Assembly (NCBI GenBank): GCA_024742765.1
Contig: JANSXT010000008.1
Coordinates: forward strand, 62,001 to 126,000
Length of the DNA stretch: 64,000 bases
Origin: Phyllobacteriaceae bacterium
GTDB taxonomy: Bacteria > Pseudomonadota > Alphaproteobacteria > Rhizobiales > Rhizobiaceae
Reading direction: 5' to 3'
Below are positions 57,794 to 64,000 of the stretch, in pieces (positions within the stretch are counted from its first letter, which is position 1; each line of letters opens with the position of its first letter). The translations under genes and the position numbers were made by a program. The notes below the pieces were generated by a model. The model did no database searches and was not told the origin of the DNA. It saw only the letters and a program-made list of their open reading frames with translations.

Positions 57794-59352
57794 AGCGTCG
57801 GAGGCGGCGCGTCGGCAACCACCGCCGGTTCGCCGCCGCGGTGCTGATGCTTGATGGCCGACAAGGGTTGCGGCTTGCCGAAAAGATAGCCCTGCATGAT
57901 CGTGCAGCCGGCCGCGCGCAACAGCATTGCCTGTTCCTCGGTTTCCACGCCCTCTGCCACAACCGATGCGCCCATCGACCGCGCCATGCCGACGATCGAT
58001 GCGACCATCGTGCTGGCGCCCGGGTCTTTTTCGGTCAGGCGGTCGACGAAGGACTTGTCGATCTTCAGCGTGTTGAAGCGCAACTCGGTCAGCGTCGACA
58101 GGTTCGAATAGCCCGTGCCGAAATCGTCGATCGCAAGCTGGATGCCCAGATCGCGCAACTGGCCCAGCAGGCGCCGGATTTCCGAATGGTTGCGGATCAA
58201 AAGCGTTTCGGTCACCTCGATTTCCAGCCGGTCGGGCCGGGTCTCCGTGCCGTTGATCAGCCGGCCGAGATTGGACACGAAATCGTCGCGGTTGAACTGG
58301 GCCGGCGAGACATTGGCTGAGACCGTCACATGATCGGGCAGTTCGTCCAAATCCTCGCAGACCTGGTGCAGCACGAAGTCGCCGATCTGCTGGATCAGGC
58401 CGCACTGCTCGGCGATCGGAATGAACTCCGATGGCGGAATGGCTCCGTTCTGGTGGTGGTTCCAGCGCAGCAGCGCCTCATAGCCGACGGTCTCGCCGGT
58501 CACGGCATGGACCTTCGGCTGGTAGTGCAGCATCAGCTCGTTGCGTTGCATCGCGCCGCCGAGCTCGGCCTCGATCCAGTGGCGGTAGGCGGCGACCTGT
58601 GTCATCTCGGGATGATAGATCGACCATGTGCCGCGACCGGTGGCGCGCGATGTCGAACGCGCCAGATTGGCATGGCGCAGGATGCGCTCCATCGGCGGGC
58701 GGTTCTTGTGGATTTCCGCGACGCCCGCATTCCAGAAGACCGAATGCGACGCATTGCCGACCCGCACCGGCAGCGACAGAACGCCGAGCAGGGCCTCGGT
58801 CGCCGCGCGCAGCTCGCGGTCATCGTGATTGGCCGCCAGCACGATGACGAACTCGCCGCCGCTGGTGCGTGCCGCAAGGCCGGTATCGCCGACCACGCGC
58901 CGCAACCGGTCGCCGAACACGCGCAACAGCGAGTCGCCCGTTTCCATGCCGTGGGTTTCGTTGAATTCGCGCAGGGAATCGAAGTCGAGGCTGATCAGGA
59001 AGAAGCGGTTCATCCGGCTCGGACCGCCGCCCTGTTCGAGATAACCGTCCAGTTCCTCGGCCAGCCCCTTGCGGGACAGAAGATCGGTCACCGGATCGAC
59101 GTTCAAAAGCGCTTCATAGCTCTGGCTGGTGTCGTCGCCGCCGGCGAAATACGCGTGTGCCGTGCCGGCGCCGGCCAGCGATGCCAGACCGAGCACGATC
59201 GCGCCGAACGTCGCCGCGTCGCGATAGCTGCTCAGCGTCATGCCTGCCATGTCCAGAGCCCACAGCGCGAGCATTGCCGCGCCCATGCCGCTGGAAAAGA
59301 TGGTCAGTGCGCGGAAGATGCGGGTCTGTCGGGGTACGATGCTGCGCGTCAT
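57763..59352 (-). CDS. GGDEF-EAL protein with degenerate cyclase site
   Basis: A 529-residue inner-membrane protein. Two hydrophobic helices (about residues 18-38 and 46-68) precede a GGDEF domain (about 80-250) in which the active-site loop reads SGGEF at about 164-168, so cyclase activity is doubtful. The EAL domain (about 265-510) has a complete set of residues: EALLRW, SANVSP, EIEVTET, DDFGTGYSNL, LKIDKSFV, AEGVETEEQ and QGYLFGKP. It is therefore best read as a cyclic-di-GMP phosphodiesterase, perhaps GTP-tuned by the GGDEF domain. A Pro/Ala tail closes it. Confidence 0.9.
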   Translation of the reverse strand: MTRSIVPRQTRIFRALTIFSSGMGAAMLALWALDMAGMTLSSYRDAATFGAIVLGLASLAGAGTAHAYFAGGDDTSQSYEALLNVDPVTDLLSRKGLAEELDGYLEQGGGPSRMNRFFLISLDFDSLREFNETHGMETGDSLLRVFGDRLRRVVGDTGLAARTSGGEFVIVLAANHDDRELRAATEALLGVLSLPVRVGNASHSVFWNAGVAEIHKNRPPMERILRHANLARSTSRATGRGTWSIYHPEMTQVAAYRHWIEAELGGAMQRNELMLHYQPKVHAVTGETVGYEALLRWNHHQNGAIPPSEFIPIAEQCGLIQQIGDFVLHQVCEDLDELPDHVTVSANVSPAQFNRDDFVSNLGRLINGTETRPDRLEIEVTETLLIRNHSEIRRLLGQLRDLGIQLAIDDFGTGYSNLSTLTELRFNTLKIDKSFVDRLTEKDPGASTMVASIVGMARSMGASVVAEGVETEEQAMLLRAAGCTIMQGYLFGKPQPLSAIKHQHRGGEPAVVADAPPPTLQPQALAAAS

Positions 59353-59442
59353 TCTTGCCTCTCACGGGCAAACTGGCAGCAAAACCCTAAGAAGGGGTGA
59401 AATGAACGGTGCTGGCACGCAGGGGTTGCGGTCCCGTGCAGC

Positions 59443-60252
59443 TTATTTTTCGTCGGTGCGTCGCAGTTCGTCCAGGCGCGGCATCGACATGATGTTGTAG
59501 CCGCTGTCGACATAATGGATCTCGCCGGTCACGCCGCCGGAGAGGTCGGACAAAAGGTACAGCCCCGCGCCGCCAATGTCGTCCAGATTGACCGCGCGGG
59601 CCAGCGGCGAGTTCTTCTGCTGGAAATTGTACATCAGCCGCGCATCGGAAACGCCGGCGCCGGCGAGTGTCCGGACCGGTCCGGCCGAAAGCGCGTTGAC
59701 GCGAATGCCCTGGGCGCCGAAGTCGGCGGCCATGTAGCGCACGCTGGCTTCCAGCGCGGCCTTGGTCACGCCCATCACATTGTAGTTGGGCATCACCCGC
59801 GTCGACCCGCCATAGGTCAGCGTCAGAAGCGAGGCGCCGGGGTTCAGAAGCGCCATCGATTGCTGCGCGACCTCGGTGAACGAATAGGCCGAGATCACCA
59901 TGGTGCGCGTGAAATTCTCGCGCGTGGTCACATCGACATAGCGGCCCTTGAGCTGCGAACGGTCGGTGAACCCGATCGCGTGGACGATGAAATCGAGACT
60001 GCCCCATTCATTGCCGATCGTTTCAAACACCGAGGCGACCGTGTCGACATCCTCGACATCGCAGGGCATGACCAGTGACGAGCCCAGGCCCGCCGCCAGC
60101 GGCTTGACCCGCTTTCCCAGCGCCTCGCTCTGATAGGTGAAAGCCAGTTCGGCACCCTGGTCGGCGACCGCCTTGGCGATGCCCCAGGCGATCGAATGGT
60201 CGTTGGCGACGCCCATGATCAGGCCGCGCTTGCCGTTCATCAGTCCGGTCAT
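59443..60252 (-). CDS. fabI: Enoyl-[acyl-carrier-protein] reductase (NADH), FabI
   Basis: A 269-residue SDR-fold enzyme for the last step of each fatty acid elongation round. Features: GVANDHSIAWGIAKAVADQG, catalytic Tyr and Lys in NYNVMGVTKAAL (about Y157 and K164) and LSAGPVRTLAGAGVSD. The ATG at 60252, preceded by AGAGGAAA, was chosen; the frame runs up to 60363 but that part overlaps the end of fabB. It is the last gene of a fabA-fabB-fabI run. Confidence 0.95.
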   Translation of the reverse strand: MTGLMNGKRGLIMGVANDHSIAWGIAKAVADQGAELAFTYQSEALGKRVKPLAAGLGSSLVMPCDVEDVDTVASVFETIGNEWGSLDFIVHAIGFTDRSQLKGRYVDVTTRENFTRTMVISAYSFTEVAQQSMALLNPGASLLTLTYGGSTRVMPNYNVMGVTKAALEASVRYMAADFGAQGIRVNALSAGPVRTLAGAGVSDARLMYNFQQKNSPLARAVNLDDIGGAGLYLLSDLSGGVTGEIHYVDSGYNIMSMPRLDELRRTDEK

Positions 60253-60277
60253 TGGCGTTTCCTCTCCCTCGGCCGCA

Positions 60278-61498
60278 TCAATCGGCGAACCGCTGGAACG
60301 CCAGCGTCGCATTGGTTCCGCCAAATCCGAACGAGTTGGAGATGGCAATGTCATAGTCGACATTGTCGATCCGCTGCCGCGCGATCGGCATGCCCTCGAA
60401 CTTTGGATCGAGGTCGGTGATGTGGGCGCTTTCGCCGACGAACCCGTTGTTCATCATCAGGAGCGTGTAGATCGCCTCCTGAACGCCGGTCGCGCCCAGC
60501 GAATGGCCGGTCAGCGATTTGGTCGAGGAGATGTGCGGCAGCGCATCGCCGAAGACGGTCTTGATCGCCTCCATCTCGCGGTCGTCGCCCACCGGCGTCG
60601 AGGTGCCGTGTGTGTTGATGTAGGTGACGGTGCCCTCGGTGGTGGCGAGTGCCATCTTCATGCAGCGCACGGCCCCTTCGCCGGACGGGGCGACCATGTC
60701 GTAGCCGTCCGATGTGGCGCCATAGCCGACGATCTCGCCATAGATTGTCGCGCCACGCGCCTTGGCATGCTCGAGTTCTTCCAGCACCAGCACGCCCGCG
60801 CCGCCGGCGATGACGAAGCCGTCGCGGCTGGCATCATAGGCGCGCGAGGCGGTCGACGGCGTTTCATTGTGCTTGGTCGACATCGCGCCCATCGCATCGA
60901 ACAGGTTCGACATCGTCCAGTCCAAGTCTTCGCTGCCGCCGGCGAAGACGATGTCCTGCTTGCCCATCTGGATCGTCTCGTAGGCATTGCCGATGCAGTG
61001 GTTCGACGTCGCGCAGGCCGACGAGATCGAATAGTTTACGCCCTTGATCTTGAATGGCGTGGCAAGCGTTGCCGAGGCGGTCGACGACATTGCCTTGGGA
61101 ACGGCGAACGGGCCGATCCGCTTGGGGGAATTGTTCTTCTGGGTCAGCAGCGCCGCCTCGAAGATGGTGCGGGTCGACGGGCCGCCCGAACCCATGATGA
61201 TGCCGGTCCGCTCGTTGGAGACCAGATCGTCGCCCAGCGCCGCATCGGCGATCGCCTGGCGCATGGCGATGAAGTTCCACGCCGAGCCGCGTGCCAGGAA
61301 CCGCGATTCGCGCCGGTCGAGAACCGTGAACGGGTCGAGCGTCGGCTCGCCATGGACATGGCACTTGAAGCCCAGTTCCGCATATTCGGCGGCGTGGCTG
61401 ATGCCCGACCGCGCTTCGCGCAGGGAGGTCAGCACCTCGTCCGTATCATTGCCGATCGACGAGACGATACCCATGCCGGTGACGACGACGCGTTTCAT
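60278..61498 (-). CDS. fabB: 3-oxoacyl-[acyl-carrier-protein] synthase I, FabB
   Basis: A 406-residue condensing enzyme. The catalytic triad is visible as about C162 in [11 protein letters not shown]297 in [11 protein letters not shown] and H332 in [10 protein letters not shown]. The opening is [18 protein letters not shown]. Together with FabA it makes unsaturated fatty acids, elongating the cis-3-decenoyl product. It lies 22 bases after fabA and 25 before fabI. Confidence 0.96.
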   Translation of the reverse strand: MKRVVVTGMGIVSSIGNDTDEVLTSLREARSGISHAAEYAELGFKCHVHGEPTLDPFTVLDRRESRFLARGSAWNFIAMRQAIADAALGDDLVSNERTGIIMGSGGPSTRTIFEAALLTQKNNSPKRIGPFAVPKAMSSTASATLATPFKIKGVNYSISSACATSNHCIGNAYETIQMGKQDIVFAGGSEDLDWTMSNLFDAMGAMSTKHNETPSTASRAYDASRDGFVIAGGAGVLVLEELEHAKARGATIYGEIVGYGATSDGYDMVAPSGEGAVRCMKMALATTEGTVTYINTHGTSTPVGDDREMEAIKTVFGDALPHISSTKSLTGHSLGATGVQEAIYTLLMMNNGFVGESAHITDLDPKFEGMPIARQRIDNVDYDIAISNSFGFGGTNATLAFQRFAD

Positions 61499-61520
61499 GT
61501 TCGCTTCCCGTTGTTTTGCG

Positions 61521-62027
61521 TCAGGCCTTGAACAGGCCGACCCGGAGGTCGGAGGCCTGGTATATTGTTTCGCCGTCGGCCTTCATCCAGCCGTCCGCGA
61601 TGCCGAGCACCAACCGTCCGCGACGCACGCGTTTGAAGTCGATGCCGAATTCTAGCCTTTTGACCGATGGCGTGACCATGTCGGTGAACTTGATTTCGCC
61701 GGTTGACAGGGCCCGGCCCTTGCCCGGCTCGCCCAGCCAGCCAAGATAGAAACCGGTCAGTTGCCACAGCGCGTCTAAGCCCAGGCATCCCGGCATCACC
61801 GGGTCGCCGATGAAATGGCACTCGAAGAACCAAAGGTCCGGCGTGATGTCGAATTCGGCGCGGGCATAGCCCTTGTCATGGTCTCCGCCGGTCTCTGAAA
61901 TGTCCGTGATGCGGTGCAGCATCAGCATGGGCGGGGCCGGCAATTGCGCATTGCCCGGTCCGAACAGGTCGCCGCGGGCGCATTCCAGAATGTCCTCATA
62001 GGTGTAGCTTGATTTCTGCTCGGCCAT
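61521..62027 (-). CDS. fabA: 3-hydroxydecanoyl-ACP dehydratase/isomerase, FabA
   Basis: A 168-residue hot-dog fold enzyme that makes and isomerises decenoyl-ACP, the branch point to unsaturated fatty acids. The active-site His is in [16 protein letters not shown] and the Asp in LGLDALWQL. The ATG at 62027 gives the family N-terminus; a longer frame to 62066 was rejected. It heads the fab run and is divergent from irr, an arrangement common in Rhizobiales. Confidence 0.96.
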   Translation of the reverse strand: MAEQKSSYTYEDILECARGDLFGPGNAQLPAPPMLMLHRITDISETGGDHDKGYARAEFDITPDLWFFECHFIGDPVMPGCLGLDALWQLTGFYLGWLGEPGKGRALSTGEIKFTDMVTPSVKRLEFGIDFKRVRRGRLVLGIADGWMKADGETIYQASDLRVGLFKA

Positions 62028-62191
62028 GCCGGTGCGCGCCCTCCGCGTTCTTGATTGCCGGCCCAAGCCTTGGCACCGGCCGCGCCTGTTTATTGATCGC
62101 GCCCGGCCCGGTCAAATTGACGCTGCGGTCGCGCCGGGCCGCGCTATTGCCATTCAGCGCCAATGCGAATATATGAAAATGAGTTGCAACA

Positions 62192-62208
62192 ACAGGGAAA
62201 ATCCCTGT
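62192..62208. promoter_or_regulatory. Inverted repeat in the irr leader
   Basis: ACAGGGA and TCCCTGT form a perfect 7-base inverted repeat around AAA, 26 bases before the irr start codon, in an AT-rich stretch between irr and fabA. It may be an operator or a short hairpin over the leader. It does not look like a standard ICE or Fur box. Confidence 0.35.
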
Positions 62209-62234
62209 GTTCACGGCTGTTTTTGGGATCGAAG

Positions 62235-62675
62235 ATGGCGCGCAATGAGAGCACCGGAGCGGACGGCTCCGACACACGCAACCTGCTTCAGTCGGTTGGC
62301 CTTCGGCCGACCCGGCAGCGCGTGGCGCTGGCATCCATGCTGTTCGGCGAACACGACCAGCATATCGCCGCCGAAGATCTGCATCGCCAGGCGCTGGACG
62401 CCGGCATCCCGGTGTCGCTGGCGACCGTCTACAACACGTTGCATCAGTTCACCGATGCGGGGTTGCTGCGCATCCTGGCCGTCGAAGGCCAGCGGACCTA
62501 TTTCGACACCAACACATCCGATCATCACCACTATTTCATCGAAGACAGCAACGAGGTGATGGATGTGCCCGAGGGCACCGTCACCGTCGGCGATCTGCCC
62601 GAGCCGCCCGAAGGCATGGAGATCGCCAATGTGGATGTGGTGATCCGGCTGCGTCCGACGCGCAAGGCACGCTGA
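62235..62675 (+). CDS. irr: Irr-type Fur family iron response regulator
   Basis: A 146-residue Fur-fold protein. The winged helix covers about residues 12-85 (GLRPTRQRVALASMLFGE, VSLATVYNTLHQFTDAGLLR). The His-rich segment TSDHHHYFIEDSNEV (three consecutive His) and the missing C-terminal Cys motifs are typical of Irr rather than Fur. In rhizobia Irr senses haem and controls iron and haem genes. The ATG at 62235 is preferred over an upstream frame start at 62163, which would overlap the palindrome. It is divergent from fabA. Confidence 0.9.
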   Translation: MARNESTGADGSDTRNLLQSVGLRPTRQRVALASMLFGEHDQHIAAEDLHRQALDAGIPVSLATVYNTLHQFTDAGLLRILAVEGQRTYFDTNTSDHHHYFIEDSNEVMDVPEGTVTVGDLPEPPEGMEIANVDVVIRLRPTRKAR

Positions 62676-62723
62676 CCGCGCGGGCGACAAGGCCCGCCCC
62701 CGAACGTTGGGTCCCGTCCGGCT

Positions 62724-63275
62724 CTATTCGATGACTTCGTCAGGATAGGCGCCCCAGAGGTCGGCCTGGGCGACAAAGCCGCTCAGCGTCCGGTCCTTGT
62801 GGCGCACTTCCAGTTCGCACCAGGCGCCGTCACAGCGCTCGATCTTGCCGACCACGCCCGGCTGCAGCTTGGCGACCGCGTCGGCGCCGGCCCGCGATTC
62901 CGCATAGAGCGTGATGACGTTGCGTGCGTCGCGGGCATTGCGCCAGGGCGTCGCGATCGCCGTGCGCGTGCCCGACAGCAGCGAGCCGTGGATCCAGCCC
63001 GTATCGCCCTCGGAATCACGCACCCGGCGCCAATTGTCATATTCCTGGATGACCTCCAGCGGCAGGCCGGTCTTCTCATAGCGCCAGGCCACCGCATATT
63101 GCTTGCCCGGCCCGACCCGCATGTTCACCCGTTCGGCCTTCAGTGAGACAAAGCGCGGCAGCGGCAGGCCGCTGGGGCCGCGCGAGACCGAGCTTGTCGT
63201 CTGTGCGGAGGCGGTGAAGGTGCCGCTGGCCGGAACCATCGTCAATGCCAGTGCCACGGCCAATACCAAACGCAT
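62724..63275 (-). CDS. Exported SH3-domain protein
   Basis: A 183-residue protein with a signal peptide (about residues 1-24, cut near SAQT). Two bacterial SH3-like units follow: LKAERVNMRVGPGKQYAVAW with NWRRVRDSEGDTGWIHGSLL, and a second, ESRAGADAVAKLQPGVVGKI with GAWCELEVRHKDRTLSGFV. It probably binds peptidoglycan or a partner in the periplasm (COG3807 type). It is convergent with irr and divergent from the dehydrogenase gene, as in many Rhizobiales. Confidence 0.85.
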   Translation of the reverse strand: MRLVLAVALALTMVPASGTFTASAQTTSSVSRGPSGLPLPRFVSLKAERVNMRVGPGKQYAVAWRYEKTGLPLEVIQEYDNWRRVRDSEGDTGWIHGSLLSGTRTAIATPWRNARDARNVITLYAESRAGADAVAKLQPGVVGKIERCDGAWCELEVRHKDRTLSGFVAQADLWGAYPDEVIE

Positions 63276-63507
63276 GTGTCACCTGTCTGTTGATGGGGCG
63301 GCGGCGGCGCGACCCGCTTCGTGCGGCCAGGCTTGCTGCCGTCGAGACCCCTTTGCACCGGCGGGCGCGCTTGCTAGAGATGGCGCGTCCGTACGGCTCG
63401 TCACACCGTCGCATGTGTTGGTTAACGAGCGATCAACGGGCACCCTTGCCCGGCCATCGGGCGTTGGTATCGGGTTGGCCGGAACATTCAGGGGAAAGGG
63501 CCTCGTC

Positions 63508-64000
63508 TTGGACACAAAGCCGACCGTGATCGTCACGCGCCGTCTTCCCGACCGGGTCGAAGCGCGCATGCGGGAACTGTTCGACGTGCGCCTGAACGGC
63601 GACGACAAGCCGTTCGGCCGAGACGATCTGGCCCGCGCCATGACCCAGGCCGACGTGCTCGTTCCCACCGTTACCGACCGCATCGATGCGGAGCTGATCG
63701 CCGGCGCCGGAAAGCGCCTCAAGCTGATCGCCAATTTCGGCAATGGCGTCGACAATATCGACATCGCCGCCGCCCATGAGCGGGGCATCTTCGTCACCAA
63801 CACGCCGAATGTTCTGACCGAGGACACGGCCGACATGACGCTGGCGCTGATTCTCGCTGCGCCACGCCGTATCGTCGAGGGCGCCGGCTATCTTCTCGGC
63901 GAGGACCGGTGGGACGGCTGGTCGCCCACCTGGATGCTCGGCCACCGCATTCACGGCAAGCGGCTGGGGATTGTCGGCATGGGGCGCATCGGCATTGCCG
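63508..64000 (+). CDS. D-2-hydroxyacid dehydrogenase (glyoxylate/hydroxypyruvate reductase type), 3' end outside window
   Basis: The first 164 codons of a D-isomer-specific 2-hydroxyacid dehydrogenase. The N-terminal substrate domain starts TVIVTRRLPDRVEARMRELF, and LIANFGNGVDNIDIAAAHER, TNTPNVLTEDTADMTLALIL and the start of the Rossmann motif GKRLGIVGMGRIG are visible. The start is TTG at 63508, behind GGGGAAAGGG; no in-frame ATG fits better. Relatives reduce glyoxylate or hydroxypyruvate with NADPH. The catalytic Arg, Glu and His lie beyond the window. The 232-base gap upstream shows no other gene. Confidence 0.88.
   Translation, partial: MDTKPTVIVTRRLPDRVEARMRELFDVRLNGDDKPFGRDDLARAMTQADVLVPTVTDRIDAELIAGAGKRLKLIANFGNGVDNIDIAAAHERGIFVTNTPNVLTEDTADMTLALILAAPRRIVEGAGYLLGEDRWDGWSPTWMLGHRIHGKRLGIVGMGRIGIA

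Noticed and set aside
59400-59442. A terminator downstream of fabI
   Set aside because: The GCACG(CA)GGG/CCCGTGC pairing has a bulge and no T-run on the minus strand, so it was not called.
63276-63507. A small gene in the 232-base gap before the 2-hydroxyacid dehydrogenase
   Set aside because: Short frames exist on both strands, but none has a ribosome site or coherent sequence. Only a weak GCCCG/CGGGC stem was seen.

Overview
The window is 64 kb of GC-rich bacterial chromosome. Its gene content and order point to an alphaproteobacterium of the Hyphomicrobiales (Rhizobiales) type. The evidence is the lptC-lptA-lptB-rpoN-hpf-ptsN string, the tsaB-rimI-plsC-miaB-phoH-ybeY-corC-lnt-XRE string, metK-trmB, rimP-nusA-ylxR-infB-rbfA-truB, rpsO-pnp, and fabI-fabB-fabA facing an Irr-type Fur family gene. 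No rRNA, tRNA, CRISPR array, transposase or phage gene was seen, and coding density is very high, with many 1-8 base stop/start overlaps. The species cannot be named from this sequence alone.

Layout. 1-5.4 kb (minus strand): one long co-directional run of sppA, ihfB, a LapA-domain membrane protein, an ornithine cyclodeaminase family gene, two RNA methyltransferase genes, lspA and the start of an AcuI/YhdH-type reductase. 5.5-10.5 kb (plus): LPS export genes lptC, lptA and lptB, then sigma-54 (rpoN), the long hibernation factor and ptsN. 10.5-23.1 kb: an accessory galactoside locus. It has an IclR regulator with the transporter ATPase on the minus strand. Divergent from them are a CUT1-type ABC transporter, a GH4 alpha-galactosidase, an SDR sugar dehydrogenase, DgoK, DgoA, an SMP-30 lactonase and a GH42 beta-galactosidase. 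Together they read as uptake of alpha- and beta-galactosides, hydrolysis, and oxidative (DeLey-Doudoroff) breakdown of galactose; the galactonate dehydratase step is not in the window.

23.1-31.5 kb: housekeeping genes for t6A and ms2i6A tRNA modification, N-acetylation of S18, phospholipid acylation, 16S rRNA maturation and lipoprotein N-acylation, ending in an XRE regulator. 31.6-39.9 kb: a mixed block holding a small cysteine-containing ORF behind an FNR/FixK-like box, a second XRE regulator divergent from a fatty acid desaturase, a PhnD-like protein without signal peptide, rmuC, def-fmt, a GT39 glycosyltransferase and truA. 40-50.7 kb: metK, trmB, a lipoprotein polysaccharide deacetylase, then the translation/transcription operon rimP-nusA-ylxR-infB-rbfA-truB. 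That operon has a leader terminator in front of rimP and two small low-GC ORFs between infB and rbfA.

50.7-54 kb: an aldehyde dehydrogenase, a GNAT acetyltransferase and a serine beta-lactamase-like gene separate truB from rpsO. 54-57.8 kb: rpsO, a long pnp leader with a strong hairpin, pnp with a textbook terminator, and an RsmC-like methyltransferase. 57.7-64 kb: a GGDEF-EAL protein with a degenerate GGDEF site, the unsaturated fatty acid genes fabI-fabB-fabA facing irr, an SH3-domain exported protein, and the start of a D-2-hydroxyacid dehydrogenase cut by the window edge.

The most unusual signals are regulatory: the inverted repeat before metK, the terminator inside the rimP leader, the FNR-like box before an unknown small ORF, and the operator between the XRE regulator and desaturase genes. 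The small inserted ORFs inside the infB operon also stand out. Nothing in the window clearly amounts to a wholly new defence or mobile system.
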